A stretch of 64,000 bases of DNA from JBBDYH01 sp040901795. GTDB taxonomy: Bacteria > Planctomycetota > Planctomycetia > Pirellulales > JALHPA01. The notes beneath the pieces were generated by a model, which saw nothing but the letters and a program-made list of their open reading frames with translations, had not been told where the DNA came from and did not search any database. How positions within the stretch are numbered: position 1 is the stretch's first letter; each line of letters starts with the position of its first letter. Made by a program: the position numbers and the translations under genes. The stretch lies in contig JBBDYH010000094.1 of assembly GCA_040901795.1 (NCBI GenBank), positions 44,478 to 108,477 of the forward strand, written 5' to 3'. Positions 18,002 to 26,168 of this stretch are shown here, piece by piece.

Positions 18002-18283
18002 TTAGTTCAACAGTCGAGACAGCGCTGCGACCGACGTGAAAAGCGGCTCTACGTCGCCCGCCCATCTTCGCGCCAATTCGATGATTCCGCCGTTTTCAGG
18101 TTGCCAAGCCGTAATCCAATAGCCAGCAGACTCCCAGTCCCATGTAGCGTCGATACGGATGCCGTGTGGCAACTCCACGCGCAGAACGTCGCGGACACGC
18201 ACAAAAGGATCAAATGGCTCAAAGAGACGATTGAGCGTAACGCGTGCGTAAGACGGCAAATCAAGCTCTTCGCATTGGATCAT
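18002..18283 (-). CDS. hypothetical protein, 93 aa
   Basis: Not recognised. The ATG at 18283 has GGAGG with 8-nt spacing, which supports real translation. The sequence is soluble and contains VRVRDVLRVELPHGIRIDATWDWESAGYWITAWQ, alternating beta strands rich in aromatic residues, then a short C-terminal helix. It vaguely resembles the layout of the 95-residue protein at 23359 (VRVQLSQGVEIEGVYNAA...YWLYAFALW), so the two could be distant relatives. It stands alone in the cargo zone between an eroded duplicate and the first receiver gene. Confidence 0.55.
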   Translation of the reverse strand: MIQCEELDLPSYARVTLNRLFEPFDPFVRVRDVLRVELPHGIRIDATWDWESAGYWITAWQPENGGIIELARRWAGDVEPLFTSVAALSRLLN

Positions 18284-18730
18284 TTAGGGTTCCTCCAAAC
18301 GAACCGTACCACACCTGGAAACTTCTGCGCGAAGATTGCGGAAGACCGCATGCGGGTTCCCGCATCCGACGCTCGGCAACGATCGCCTGACGACATGCTG
18401 GCAAGCTTAGGCGCGCAAGCATCCCGCAACTTCGGTCGGCGCGACGCATTGCAAGCACGCAGTCGCCCGCTGCTGTACTGATCCGGTCTCCATTTGGGCC
18501 GTCGTTGGCCAGACCAGAATGGGATTGGGTTGAAAGAATCGCTGAGGATGTGCCGATCACTCTTCTTGTAGGATGCTCGGAGCACTCCTGCCAACCCCCT
18601 TTACGCCGCCGTATCGCTCACGGCGGCGTCTTTCCTTTGATCACATGCGGTTTCCCGCCGTTTTATTGCGTGCCTTGCGGTAGTGTCGAAGACTTGGGCT
18701 GATAGCAATTCAATTCCACAGGACTTCGGC
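18284..18730. other. gene-free segment with a terminator-like hairpin
   Basis: 447 bp with no credible gene. It holds the hairpin at 18603-18639 and the promoter/ribosome site of the receiver gene (AGGA at 18720-18723). Confidence 0.45.
18603..18639 (+). terminator. intrinsic terminator-like hairpin
   Basis: ACGCCGCCGT (18603-18612) pairs perfectly with ACGGCGGCGT (18620-18629) around a 7-nt loop and is followed by CTTTCCTTT. No plus-strand gene is seen immediately upstream, so its partner transcript is unknown. Confidence 0.55.
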
Positions 18731-19090
18731 ATGAATGTACTTATCATCGAAGATTCGTTGACCACGGCCATGACCCTGGAGGCCTTCGTTTCAGCCTGTG
18801 GGCATCATCCGATCTGCGTTCCCAACGCGTGGCTGGCATGTCCAGTGGCCGATGCGTGGCCGATCGATCTCGTGCTTCTGGACATCATGCTACCCGGTAT
18901 GGATGGCTATGAATTGGCCGGTCGCCTGCGAGACAAGGGTGTGCGCGCACCGATAATCGCAGTTACCTCGCTGGACGATGATCCAGCTAAGCGCGAGGAG
19001 TATGGCATCGACGGCTACGTCGGCAAGCCAGTCTCCATGAAGCAACTCAAAGACTTGTTCGAACAGCACGAGATCGCCTTGAGGGCTTGA
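18731..19090 (+). CDS. stand-alone response-regulator receiver protein, copy 1
   Basis: 119 residues, a single CheY-like domain with no output domain. The acidic pocket is in MNVLIIEDS, the phospho-acceptor Asp in LVLLDIMLPGMDGYELAGRL, the Thr/Ser in IIAVTSL and the Lys in YVGKPVSMKQLKDL. The ATG at 18731 follows AGGA at 7 nt. It is about 86 percent identical to the protein at 26623. No histidine kinase is encoded nearby, apart from the distant degenerate kinase-like protein at 60719, so the phosphodonor is unknown. Confidence 0.9.
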   Translation: MNVLIIEDSLTTAMTLEAFVSACGHHPICVPNAWLACPVADAWPIDLVLLDIMLPGMDGYELAGRLRDKGVRAPIIAVTSLDDDPAKREEYGIDGYVGKPVSMKQLKDLFEQHEIALRA

Positions 19091-19139
19091 TGGTGGGTCA
19101 CTTCATGCGGCGGTTTGTTCGGTCTATCGGCTGGTGGGC

Positions 19140-19340
19140 CTAGGTCAGTCGCCGGATGAGGTGCTCTGCGAGAACGGCGACGGATTGGTCCGTGCCTTCG
19201 GGCTGAACCATCCAAGTATCCGTGCGCGGGTCGAAATCGTTGAGCGTTGCCGGCACTTCATTAACGGCGTTGCTGGGCGTATTCTGAATCGCCTGAAGAT
19301 TCACAAGCCATCGTTCTCCCGGCTTTGCTGACATGGTCAT
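19140..19340 (-). CDS. small hypothetical protein, 66 aa, next to terminase relic
   Basis: Starts at an ATG at 19340 with GGAGG 8 nt upstream and overlaps the stop codon of the terminase-like fragment, the coupling seen in phage structural operons. The protein is soluble (KPGERWLVNLQAIQNTPSNA... ending SVAVLAEHLIRRLT). In lambda-like phages the gene after terminase large subunit encodes a head-tail joining protein of about this size, but I see no sequence motif that proves the relation. Confidence 0.5.
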   Translation of the reverse strand: MTMSAKPGERWLVNLQAIQNTPSNAVNEVPATLNDFDPRTDTWMVQPEGTDQSVAVLAEHLIRRLT

Positions 19341-19800
19341 CCCTGCATCCTCCATGTCTGAGCAGTGATTTGATGGGGTGGCAACTTCGTCTGATATAAC
19401 GATTCTATGCACCAGGAGAACCCCTTCGCCGCACCGCAGACCAAACGACTGGCGCGACGCCGCCGCCGCTCGCGTGCATGGCGCAAGGCCAGCCATATTG
19501 CGATTTCGGCGAGCGACGCCGCGGCGCAGGCGTTGTAGAGTGCATCGAGCCAGTGGTTGTTGCGCTGCTTGCGCTCCCACTTGGTGACCCGGCCGCGGCC
19601 GGCAACGAATTCTTCCGCCTGGACCTCGGCAGTGAGGTGCTTGGCGAACGCGAGATGCTCTTGCGGCGACGCGGCGTATAGCGTCAGCGCGCCGCGACCG
19701 GCGCCGCCTGCCGCTGATGGACCCAGGTTTTCCAGTGGCCGGCGTTGCCCCCGGCCCTTAAACGCGGCCTGGGCACTTGGTACGACTTCTTGAAGCCGCA
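19337..19800 (-). pseudogene. C-terminal fragment of phage terminase large subunit (GpA-like)
   Basis: Contains ALTLYAASPQEHLAFAKHL, the TAEVQAEEFVAGRG stretch and WERKQRNNHWLDALYNACAA, the conserved end of the GpA nuclease domain. Just upstream another frame reads AGHWKTWVHQRQAAP, which belongs to the same protein, so a frameshift lies near 19690. The ATPase domain and most of the nuclease are gone. A second relic of the same protein is found on the opposite strand at 22102. It marks former prophage or phage-like DNA. Confidence 0.75.
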
Positions 19801-19914
19801 CGATGGGTGGTATGAATTGTGAGAATCGGTATCCTTTCGAGCTGGGCGGCCATTCTTCGTTTCAGAGAAGCCGTGAGTTTTTCTTGAACGACGTTCAAGC
19901 ATTAGGACCAAACG

Positions 19915-20961
19915 ATGGCGTTTGATATTCAGCGGGTCGTCGAATTCGATTTCCTGCGGGCCACGGAGATCGCCGCACTCAATTGCATGCAGTGGATCGG
20001 TAAAGGAAACAAGGAAGCGGCCGATGCAGCCGCGTGCGACGCCATTCGCGGCATGTTTGATCTCACCGACATTCGCGGCGAGGTAGTGATCGGTGAGGGG
20101 ATCAAGGACGAAGCCCCGGGCATCTTCAAAGGCGAGCGGCTGGGCATGTGGCGGGACGATGCACCGCGGTTCGACATCGCCCTCGATCCAGTGGACGGGA
20201 CCACCAATGCCGCCAAAGGAATGCCGAACTCGATCAGTTGCATCGCCGCCGCGATTCCCGAGGGTGGCGGGGAACCGGGCTTGCAGGACATCCCTGCGTT
20301 CTATCTGAAGAAGCTGGCGTACCCACCGAAAGTCCGTCAAGCGTGGATTGATGATCCAAGACTCCCCATCGATGTCAACGCGCCGCTGGCGGAAGTCATT
20401 CGCGTGACCGCAAAGGTCTTGGGAAAGCGCGTCCGCGATGTCGTGGTCATGGTGCTCGACCGGCCCCATAACCAGTCGTTCATCGAGGAGACTCGCCAGG
20501 TTGGGGCTTCGCTGCGCATGATCGCCGACGGCGACATTTCCGCCGCGCTGGCTCCGGCCTTGAACCGATCGAACATCGACCTGTACGCGGGTATTGGTGG
20601 AACTCCGGAAGGGGTGTTGGCGGCGGCGGCACTGCGATGTCTGGGCGGTGGAATGCAGGCCCAAATCTGGCCGCGCGACGCCGCCGAACGCCGCTCGCTG
20701 ATCGAAGCCGGTTGGGGTGACAGGCTGGACAGGGTGTACCGTTCGCGCGAGCTGGCCCGCGGCAATGAGATCTTGTTCGCTGCTACTGGGATCAGCGATG
20801 GCCCATTGCTGAGGGGCGTCGAAGTCCACGGCACCACGGCCATCACACACTCCGTGTTGATGCGAGCCAAGAGCGGCACCGTGCGCTACCTGACCACCGA
20901 GCACAACCTGGCAATGAAGACGATCCATCTGCGTTCGTCAATCAAGGAAGTACCGATCTAA
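19915..20961 (+). CDS. glpX: class II fructose-1,6-bisphosphatase GlpX
   Basis: 348 residues, normal for the GlpX family. Motifs in order: a GEGIKDEAPGIF segment (metal and phosphate binding), DIALDPVDGTTNAAKG (the lithium-sensitive phosphatase signature), and the C-terminal EILFAATGISDGPLLRGV. It hydrolyses fructose-1,6-bisphosphate, and in some lineages also sedoheptulose-1,7-bisphosphate, in gluconeogenesis or the Calvin/pentose phosphate routes. The ATG has AGGA 7 nt upstream. A housekeeping enzyme here, between phage relics and orphan genes, may be element cargo or a second copy; the window cannot tell. Confidence 0.95.
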   Translation: MAFDIQRVVEFDFLRATEIAALNCMQWIGKGNKEAADAAACDAIRGMFDLTDIRGEVVIGEGIKDEAPGIFKGERLGMWRDDAPRFDIALDPVDGTTNAAKGMPNSISCIAAAIPEGGGEPGLQDIPAFYLKKLAYPPKVRQAWIDDPRLPIDVNAPLAEVIRVTAKVLGKRVRDVVVMVLDRPHNQSFIEETRQVGASLRMIADGDISAALAPALNRSNIDLYAGIGGTPEGVLAAAALRCLGGGMQAQIWPRDAAERRSLIEAGWGDRLDRVYRSRELARGNEILFAATGISDGPLLRGVEVHGTTAITHSVLMRAKSGTVRYLTTEHNLAMKTIHLRSSIKEVPI

Positions 20962-20988
20962 TCCGGACCAGACCAAGATCTCCGTCCG

Positions 20989-21264
20989 ATGACATCCACT
21001 CGATACCCTATTGTCCGTTACAATAGCTGGAATGAACGAGAAGCCGACGGTTCGTCAGAAAAACGAGTGGCGACCAACACCGCCGTTGCGGGCCACCGTC
21101 GCAACTTTGGGATAATCCTCTTCGTGATCGCCTGCGTGAACTTTGCGCAAGGCGATCAACTTCTAGGAACGGTTTGCCTCGTGGGCGGTGTGGTGCACGA
21201 ACTACTTGTCACCAAATGGTTGCTCCACGCCAAGCGCGATGTAGGCGAACCGCCGAGACCATAA
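20989..21264 (+). CDS. small membrane protein, probably frameshifted near 21110
   Basis: As it stands the frame gives 91 residues, with two hydrophobic helices in the second half (FGIILFVIACVNFA and LLGTVCLVGGVVHELLV). The first 40 residues look random. An alternative ATG at 21032 in the next frame reads MNEKPTVRQKNEWRPTPPLR and so on to LG, then hits TAA at 21113. One extra base in the GGG at about 21109-21111 would join this natural-looking N-terminus to the membrane helices. I therefore suspect a one-base deletion or sequencing error. Function unknown. Confidence 0.55.
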   Translation: MTSTRYPIVRYNSWNEREADGSSEKRVATNTAVAGHRRNFGIILFVIACVNFAQGDQLLGTVCLVGGVVHELLVTKWLLHAKRDVGEPPRP

Positions 21265-21376
21265 GGCGATGGACGAGAACCCGAACAGAGCGCCGCATGG
21301 TGTTACCTTAAGTTATGCCATTCACTGCTAGGACTCTTCCAATGAACTAGAAGCCCCTAGCCCAGGAGAATCACCG

Positions 21377-21580
21377 ATGGAAACATGCGACACTTGCAAC
21401 GGAACCGGGAAGTGCTCGGACTGCAACGGAACCGGCAAGCAATTCGTCGTTCAGACTCCCGGCGATTCCAAAGCGAAGCCTCCGAACGATCAAGTGTGCT
21501 TGCCATGTGCGGGTAGCGGGAAATGCTCGTCGTGCCAGGGATCTGGAACCGTTGAGCAGGAATACGGCGGCGAAGGATAA
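21377..21580 (+). CDS. four-motif DnaJ-type zinc-finger mini-protein
   Basis: 67 residues made almost entirely of CxxCxGxG motifs: CDTCNGTG, CSDCNGTG, then after a 20-residue linker CLPCAGSG and CSSCQGSG. In DnaJ four such motifs bind two zinc ions and help hold unfolded clients. Here the J domain and the substrate-binding domains are absent. The ATG at 21377 is preceded by AGGAG at about 8 nt. It could be a protein-binding or redox chaperone-like module. It has no obvious operon partner. Confidence 0.75.
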   Translation: METCDTCNGTGKCSDCNGTGKQFVVQTPGDSKAKPPNDQVCLPCAGSGKCSSCQGSGTVEQEYGGEG

Positions 21581-21834
21581 TCTTTTCGATTAGACTGACC
21601 CACTACCAAGCGTCGTGGCTGGTCTTTGACGAGCTTGGTTTGGAGCGGCCCGAGCCGGAATTCTGAGCAATGAGGTGGCTATTACCCTACAGCCGGTTTG
21701 ACGGCCCGAACCCCCGGATCCGGCAGGTCGGCGAAACCCGTTCACCACACACATGACTGATCTCGGTACGGAAATCTGATATAAAACTCGGAATCAGCGT
21801 CCGCACCAAGCCTGCAACTGCTAGGCTCATATGA

Positions 21835-22068
21835 ATGGACTCCCTGAAAACCAATGGTACCGTACAGTCCCTTCTCGACGCCTGCTTTGCGGCTGACGAT
21901 CCGGTAGCATGTCTCAATTTCGAGCTTGACCGGCTCCGGGCTACGGGCGAGTGGTCGGAGTTGGAGATTCAACGATTGCAAAGCATGACGCTCAACACTC
22001 GCAAGGCCATCGCCCGGCGGCCGGTAGCACCCATAGACGATGCCGGACCACCTGACGGTGGAATTTAA
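21835..22068 (+). CDS. hypothetical protein, 77 aa
   Basis: Not recognised. Acidic, helical and soluble (SLLDACFAADDPVACLNFEL, then EWSELEIQRLQSMTLNTRKAI). The ribosome site is weak. It ends 34 bp before a terminase relic on the same strand. Codon choice and composition look protein-like, but without relatives in view the call is tentative. Confidence 0.45.
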   Translation: MDSLKTNGTVQSLLDACFAADDPVACLNFELDRLRATGEWSELEIQRLQSMTLNTRKAIARRPVAPIDDAGPPDGGI

Positions 22069-22101
22069 TGACGCCGCGGTAGATGCCGGCTACCAGACCC
22101 A

Positions 22102-22325
22102 GTCGTCTACAAATTCTGGGCGATGACCTTCATTCAGGCGACGCGTGAACTGCACATGTCGATCGCCAAGCACCTGACCGCCGAGGTCAAGAGCGAAGAG
22201 TTCGTGCCGGGGAATGGAGTCGTGGTGAAATGGACCTGCCTGCGGCGGCAGAACCACTTCTTCCATGCGCTTTATTACGCTGCGGGAGCAGGGTGGTACT
22301 GTGGCGTACGCTCAGCACAAACAGT
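22102..22325 (+). pseudogene. second C-terminal terminase (GpA-like) fragment
   Basis: The frame reads YKFWAMTFIQATRELHMSIA, then AKHLTAEVKSEEFVPGNG and VVKWTCLRRQNHFFHALYYA, then AGAGWYCGVR. This is the same nuclease-domain end as at 19337, but in the opposite orientation and more diverged. No start or upstream domains remain. Confidence 0.65.
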
Positions 22326-22559
22326 CTTAGAACACTTCCCGACTGAACAATTCCTCGACAACCTAAGTCTTACCGCCAAAGTGGACGGCGGTTGTCCAGC
22401 AATGCATCGGCCCCTCCGTCGAGCGATGCACGACCTCGCCCTCGCGGACGCAGCCACGGCGTTCCTATGGGGGTTTCTGGCGTTGCTTGCTTGCTCACCG
22501 GCCGGAGCGCAAAATGGCTGCGCTTTTGCGTCCCTGAGACGAAGCATTGCGAGCGCGGA

Positions 22560-23274
22560 ATGAATCGGAGACGTGGTTTCACACTCATCGAATTGCTGGT
22601 CGTTGTCGCGATCATCGGCGTGCTGATCAGCCTGCTTCTGGCTGCCATCCAGGCGTCGAGAGCTGCGGCGCGGCGCACTTCTTGTCAGAACAATATTCGC
22701 CAGCTTGGCCTGGGAGTCCTGCAATTCGCCGACATACGCCGCGGCGCGTTTCCGGAGAACGCTCATGCCGGCATTGCGCGCTCCTGGGTTAAAACACTTG
22801 CGCCTTTCCTTGAGAACGTAGATGTGATTCGGTTTTGTCCTGATGACTCGAAGAGTCCTGAGCGACTTTACGTTGAGCGGCGCAACTCACCACAGTCTGC
22901 TGAAGTACCGCGGCTGGAGTACTTCACCAGTTACCTGATCAACGGTTATCTGACGGAAAACCGGACCGATGCCATCCGCAAACTAACCAAGCTGAAGGCG
23001 ACATCCAAGTCAATCATGGTCTTCGAGGGGTCGGACCAGCGCGAACTGGGTTTCGCCAGTGAGCACACGCATCCGTGGGCATGGTTTAGCGAGTCCAACA
23101 TCCAGAACGGGACGGTGCTTGAAGCATTGCAGAAAGAGGTGGAGGTTAAGCGACATCAAGGCGCGGCACATTACCTGTACTTACCTGTACGCGGATGGCC
23201 ATATGCACTTGATTGACGAGGTGTCGGTTGCGGAGTGGTGTCGTGACGGTTTCAACTTCGCTAAACCGCAATAG
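22560..23274 (+). pseudogene. DUF1559-type prepilin-like protein disrupted by a 10-bp tandem duplication
   Basis: From ATG 22560 the protein begins MNRRRGFTLIELLVV with a hydrophobic helix and the conserved AARRTSCQNNIRQLGLGV. It runs 218 residues to a premature stop at 23216. At 23171-23190 the 10-mer TTACCTGTAC occurs twice in tandem. Removing one copy restores the frame into HYLYADGHMHLIDE and a natural C-terminus ending at 23274, which includes the expected H...DG end of the family. The duplication therefore broke the gene, or makes it slippage-switchable. As it stands the last 20-odd residues are replaced. Confidence 0.85.
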
Positions 23275-23358
23275 GCGATCTTTTGCAAAGGACGTTGACC
23301 AATACGGTCGGTGCAGCGCGGGCGTAGACGTTTGCGTAATCGACAACGGAGTGTCAGC

Positions 23359-23646
23359 ATGCCGCTACCGCTTCAGCTTCCCGATGGCACAGTCGTGTTC
23401 AGCAACCGGTTCGGCCATGGTCCATTCGACGATTGCCAGGCATTCGTCCGAGTTCAGTTGTCTCAAGGCGTTGAGATCGAAGGCGTCTACAACGCAGCGC
23501 GTGGAGCGACGCCACAACGGTATTGGCTCTATGCCTTCGCGCTCTGGCATGGCCAACGTTCCGATACGATCGGTGTGCGGTGGGCGCCGACGGAGAAGGG
23601 CGCCGCGGCGATGATTGCCAGTCTGGCCCGGACTATCCAGGCCTGA
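23359..23646 (+). CDS. hypothetical protein, 95 aa
   Basis: Not recognised. The ATG at 23359 has GGAG 8 nt upstream. Mainly beta strands with aromatic residues (VRVQLSQGVEIEGVYNAARG, QRYWLYAFALWHG), then a terminal helix (KGAAAMIASLARTIQ). Soluble, with no signal peptide. It is followed 30 bp later by a membrane protein gene, so the two may be an operon. It has a layout similar to the 93-residue protein at 18002. Confidence 0.55.
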   Translation: MPLPLQLPDGTVVFSNRFGHGPFDDCQAFVRVQLSQGVEIEGVYNAARGATPQRYWLYAFALWHGQRSDTIGVRWAPTEKGAAAMIASLARTIQA

Positions 23647-23675
23647 CATTCTGCCGCCGGTTACAACGTCCCAGA

Positions 23676-24011
23676 ATGGGAACTTTTCTCAACCATCCGG
23701 TGGGTGTTTTTGGTGCGGCGCTTGCAACGCTCTGGGTTCGAGTTCTCCTCTTCGTCGTCGCCTGCTGTACCGGCACGGCCCTCGCGTCACTGATTCGACC
23801 TGACGACGACCTTCCAGTTTTGATGCCACTGGCCTACGCAGCGATTGCCTGGCTCGTCTCGCCGCTTTTCCTGGCTGCCGATGTGCTTACCGTGGTTCTC
23901 CTGATCGCTCTATTGCGAACGGAGTCATTAGCAGTCGTCATCGGCTCGCTTACCGGGACGTGGTTGGTCTGGTTCGGACTTGGCATGCTGTTGTGGCTGT
24001 TGTGGGGTTAG
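23676..24011 (+). CDS. small integral membrane protein, 111 aa
   Basis: About four hydrophobic segments: GAALATLWVRVLLFVVACCT, LMPLAYAAIAWLVSPLF, AADVLTVVLLIALL and WLVWFGLGMLLWLLW. There are few charges and no recognisable catalytic motif. It starts 30 bp after the preceding gene. Function unknown. Confidence 0.6.
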   Translation: MGTFLNHPVGVFGAALATLWVRVLLFVVACCTGTALASLIRPDDDLPVLMPLAYAAIAWLVSPLFLAADVLTVVLLIALLRTESLAVVIGSLTGTWLVWFGLGMLLWLLWG

Positions 24012-24381
24012 GGGCGAGCGCTGTACTTCGGCGCCCACGTACATCGGAGACCTGAATGGCCCGCCAGCTTCCACCGCTCACTCTCCGGGGGCCAACGGAT
24101 TATGTCCCTCGTGCTGAACGCCGTGGCCTTTGGCACGCACGTGGATATCGGCACCGTTGATTCACTGGCCGAGAACGCTTAACCGACCGTAGCGGCCCTG
24201 CGATGGCAGAATCCCAAGCTCAGCGAGCGAGAAGCCAAGCGAATCGTCGCCAAGCTTAAGATAACCACCTGTCCGACCCGCAAATCGGAACTTACTTCGT
24301 GCTCGTCGTAGCATGGTCCAGGCATTCTTGCCCTGCCCAATGCCGCTTCATAGCATTCCAGTTTCGAGGGAGGTGTCAGCC
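24012..24381. other. intergenic region, possible gene remnant
   Basis: 370 bp without an intact gene. Around 24190-24270 one frame reads TVAALRWQNPKLSEREAKRI, which looks protein-like, but it lacks a start and the frame is open only briefly. It may be the end of a lost gene. Confidence 0.35.
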
Positions 24382-24633
24382 ATGGAGAAGCTTCGAGTTA
24401 TTGGCAACGGTCAGTTTAAGCTTGTAGGGCAGCTAGCCTATGAACTTGGTGAAGGCCTTACCGGGGCGGGCATTCGCCTCTATCAAGGTGTTGACCCGGA
24501 ACGCAGGGAACAGCAGTTTCTTTGCCTGGAGGACGCGGAGAGCGGGAACGAGGAATGGTACAGGCTCGACGGAACCCATCTGGAACCGGTGAGCCTACAG
24601 GGCTTGGAGCGGTTGCCGCAGAATCCTAGATGA
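24382..24633 (+). CDS. hypothetical protein, 83 aa
   Basis: Not recognised. The ATG at 24382 is preceded by GGGAGG at about 9 nt. The sequence MEKLRVIGNGQFKLVGQLAY, then FLCLEDAESGNEEWYRLDGT, suggests a small all-beta domain. The last 70 bp, including the stop, are repeated with three mismatches at 17864-17933, so this gene once had a second copy. Confidence 0.65.
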   Translation: MEKLRVIGNGQFKLVGQLAYELGEGLTGAGIRLYQGVDPERREQQFLCLEDAESGNEEWYRLDGTHLEPVSLQGLERLPQNPR

Positions 24634-24638
24634 TTGCC

Positions 24639-24842
24639 CTACTGCCTGTGGGCGACAAGTCGCCGGTTGGTGGGAACGGGCGGTGTTCCGCCGGGTCTAG
24701 TTTCCAACCAAGCGCGCACAAACTGGGCAGCCTTCAATGGTAAGCCACGATACCACTCGTTGGCGAGATCGATCGCATCTTTCTCGGTAGCCTCCGGATG
24801 AGCACGCGCAAAGTGAACCGCTAACGTCCTTGGGGGATACAT
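24639..24842 (-). CDS. hypothetical protein, 67 aa
   Basis: Not recognised. ATG at 24842 with AGGA 8 nt upstream; a GTG at 24896 is an alternative. Helical (RTLAVHFARAHPEATEKDAI, LANEWYRGLPLKAAQFVRAW), soluble, with a Pro-rich tail. It converges on the gene at 24382, with only five bases between the stops. Confidence 0.45.
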   Translation of the reverse strand: MYPPRTLAVHFARAHPEATEKDAIDLANEWYRGLPLKAAQFVRAWLETRPGGTPPVPTNRRLVAHRQ

Positions 24843-25307
24843 AGCGATGTTCCTTTTGATGAGTTGTCCACAACAATCAAAAGTCTCTCTCTCCACTGCG
24901 CAGTCTGCTCCTCGTATTGAAGCCGGTCAACGGGTTGGGCGACCCGATTGCCAAGAACGAAAAGCAATTGTCGTTTTGCACAGGAGTGTGGGTCTACGCC
25001 AATCCCGTCGATCGATCGACAACCCAAGCAAGGCGGCCGGCCCGTGCCGATCTGAGCATCGACTTATTTCAGTCGCAACAATGCTCCCCGGCGGCTCGGG
25101 CGGCAATCGCTACGATCTCAAGCCAGGTAATCCACCAGCGCTGCCCATTCGGTTCGTCCATGCCTGCGGATTGTAGCCAATGCTCGCAAGAACGATAGCG
25201 GCGCTTCCGAGAAAGACGTGTGGTCTTTAACAGAAAGGGGTTTGCTTGCGCGGTCATGCATGATCCAATGGTCCCGCAAAGCAAGATTCCTTGGGAGGGG
25301 ATAATCT
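24843..25307. other. gene-free segment
   Basis: 465 bp with no supported gene. The ribosome site for the next gene (GGGAGGGG at 25293-25300) lies at its end. Confidence 0.4.
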
Positions 25308-25538
25308 ATGCCGTCGGGTCGCGCTGTCTACCGAGAGAACCGCTTTCGAGACGGTGTGATCTATGAGCTAGAAGTGTACGCGGTGGACGGCGGACTCTAC
25401 GGCGCATTCACGTGCCCGATCTGCGGTATTAAGGAAGTCAACGCAGTTCTAAGCGGGACTCAAGCCGAGGCGCTCCGGCAAACCCTCTTTTCCCTTGATT
25501 CCCACCACACGGCCAACCACGCGCCAGGTCCGCCCTGA
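25308..25538 (+). CDS. small CxxC protein, 76 aa
   Basis: ATG preceded by GGGAGGGG at about 7 nt, a strong ribosome site. A beta-rich N-terminal part (VIYELEVYAVDGGLYGAFTC) leads into CPICGIKE, then a helix (SGTQAEALRQTLFSLDSHH). One CxxC plus C-terminal histidines could bind zinc. Its layout (short strand pair, CxxC, helix, His-rich end) resembles the minus-strand protein at 26265, so both may belong to one unnamed family. Confidence 0.6.
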   Translation: MPSGRAVYRENRFRDGVIYELEVYAVDGGLYGAFTCPICGIKEVNAVLSGTQAEALRQTLFSLDSHHTANHAPGPP

Positions 25539-25598
25539 CTTTCGTCGGCGATAGCCGATGCTTGCGGACGTTCGTTTACGAGGTTACTATCTCCGGGC

Positions 25599-25667
25599 AG
25601 CGGCTCCCGCCTTAACTGAAACCTGTCCTGCCCCACGGGTTCCTTGAAACGGGAGCCGCTTCTTTTC
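25599..25667 (+). terminator. intrinsic terminator-like hairpin downstream of the CxxC gene
   Basis: AGCGGCTCCCG (25599-25609) pairs with CGGGAGCCGCT (25650-25660), followed by TCTTTT. It lies 60 bp after the stop at 25538 on the same strand, so it probably ends that transcript. Confidence 0.6.
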
Positions 25668-25848
25668 CCAGAGCCTTCCGCTTGGCGGCCAAGATACGCC
25701 TTGGGGTTGGCTGGCCTAAAGTCCGCGGTCCTTTCACTGCTTGGGCGGGTAAGCATTGCTATTGGACATGCAACTTATAGGCGATAGGAACCCTGGAGTT
25801 TCTCCCTCCATTGTGAACGATCTGGCCGTCAGTTAACATTCCTTCGGT

Positions 25849-25925
25849 GGCTCCCGGACACGCGGCCAAGAGGGCCATCATGTCAATCCACCTTCGAGAT
25901 CCGGGAGCCGTCTATCTCTTGTCAG
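25849..25925 (+). terminator. hairpin, terminator-like
   Basis: GGCTCCCGGA (25849-25858) pairs with TCCGGGAGCC (25900-25909), followed by GTCTATCTCTT. The T-run is weak. Right after it, at 25928-25952, a second perfect 9-bp hairpin GGCTGTGTG/CACACAGCC has no T-run. Confidence 0.4.
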
Positions 25926-26102
25926 ATGGCTGTGTGGCGGTATCACACAGCCGCGGGCGGCAGCCGATTTTTAGACAGTTAGCCGCGCCGCCCATCAACG
26001 GTTGGACAACGAAGTTGCACGTTGCGGTGATACCAAAACCAAGCAGGGGCTTCCCATTTAGATTCGTTGCGGCGTTTGTAACGAGCCGCTACCATGCTCG
26101 TG

Positions 26103-26168
26103 CGGCCCCCGCGCTTGGCGCTTTTTGCGCCCCTCCGTCAGCGTGTGTGCGGGGGCCGTTTTTCTTTT
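26103..26168 (+). terminator. strong intrinsic terminator-like hairpin
   Basis: CGGCCCCCGC (26103-26112) pairs with GCGGGGGCCG (26149-26158), followed by TTTTTCTTTT. The sequence between the arms can form an inner GCGC/GCGC helix. No plus-strand gene precedes it closely, so an unannotated RNA may end here. Confidence 0.55.

Noticed and set aside
19684..20928. 414-codon open frame antisense to glpX
   Set aside because: It mirrors the strongly conserved glpX gene; only its last 20 or so codons carry real information, as part of the terminase relic.
18603..26168. Small genes with hairpins as an integron-like cassette array
   Set aside because: The hairpins lack the paired GTTRRRY/RYYYAAC core sites of attC, the genes point both ways and there is no IntI-type integrase.
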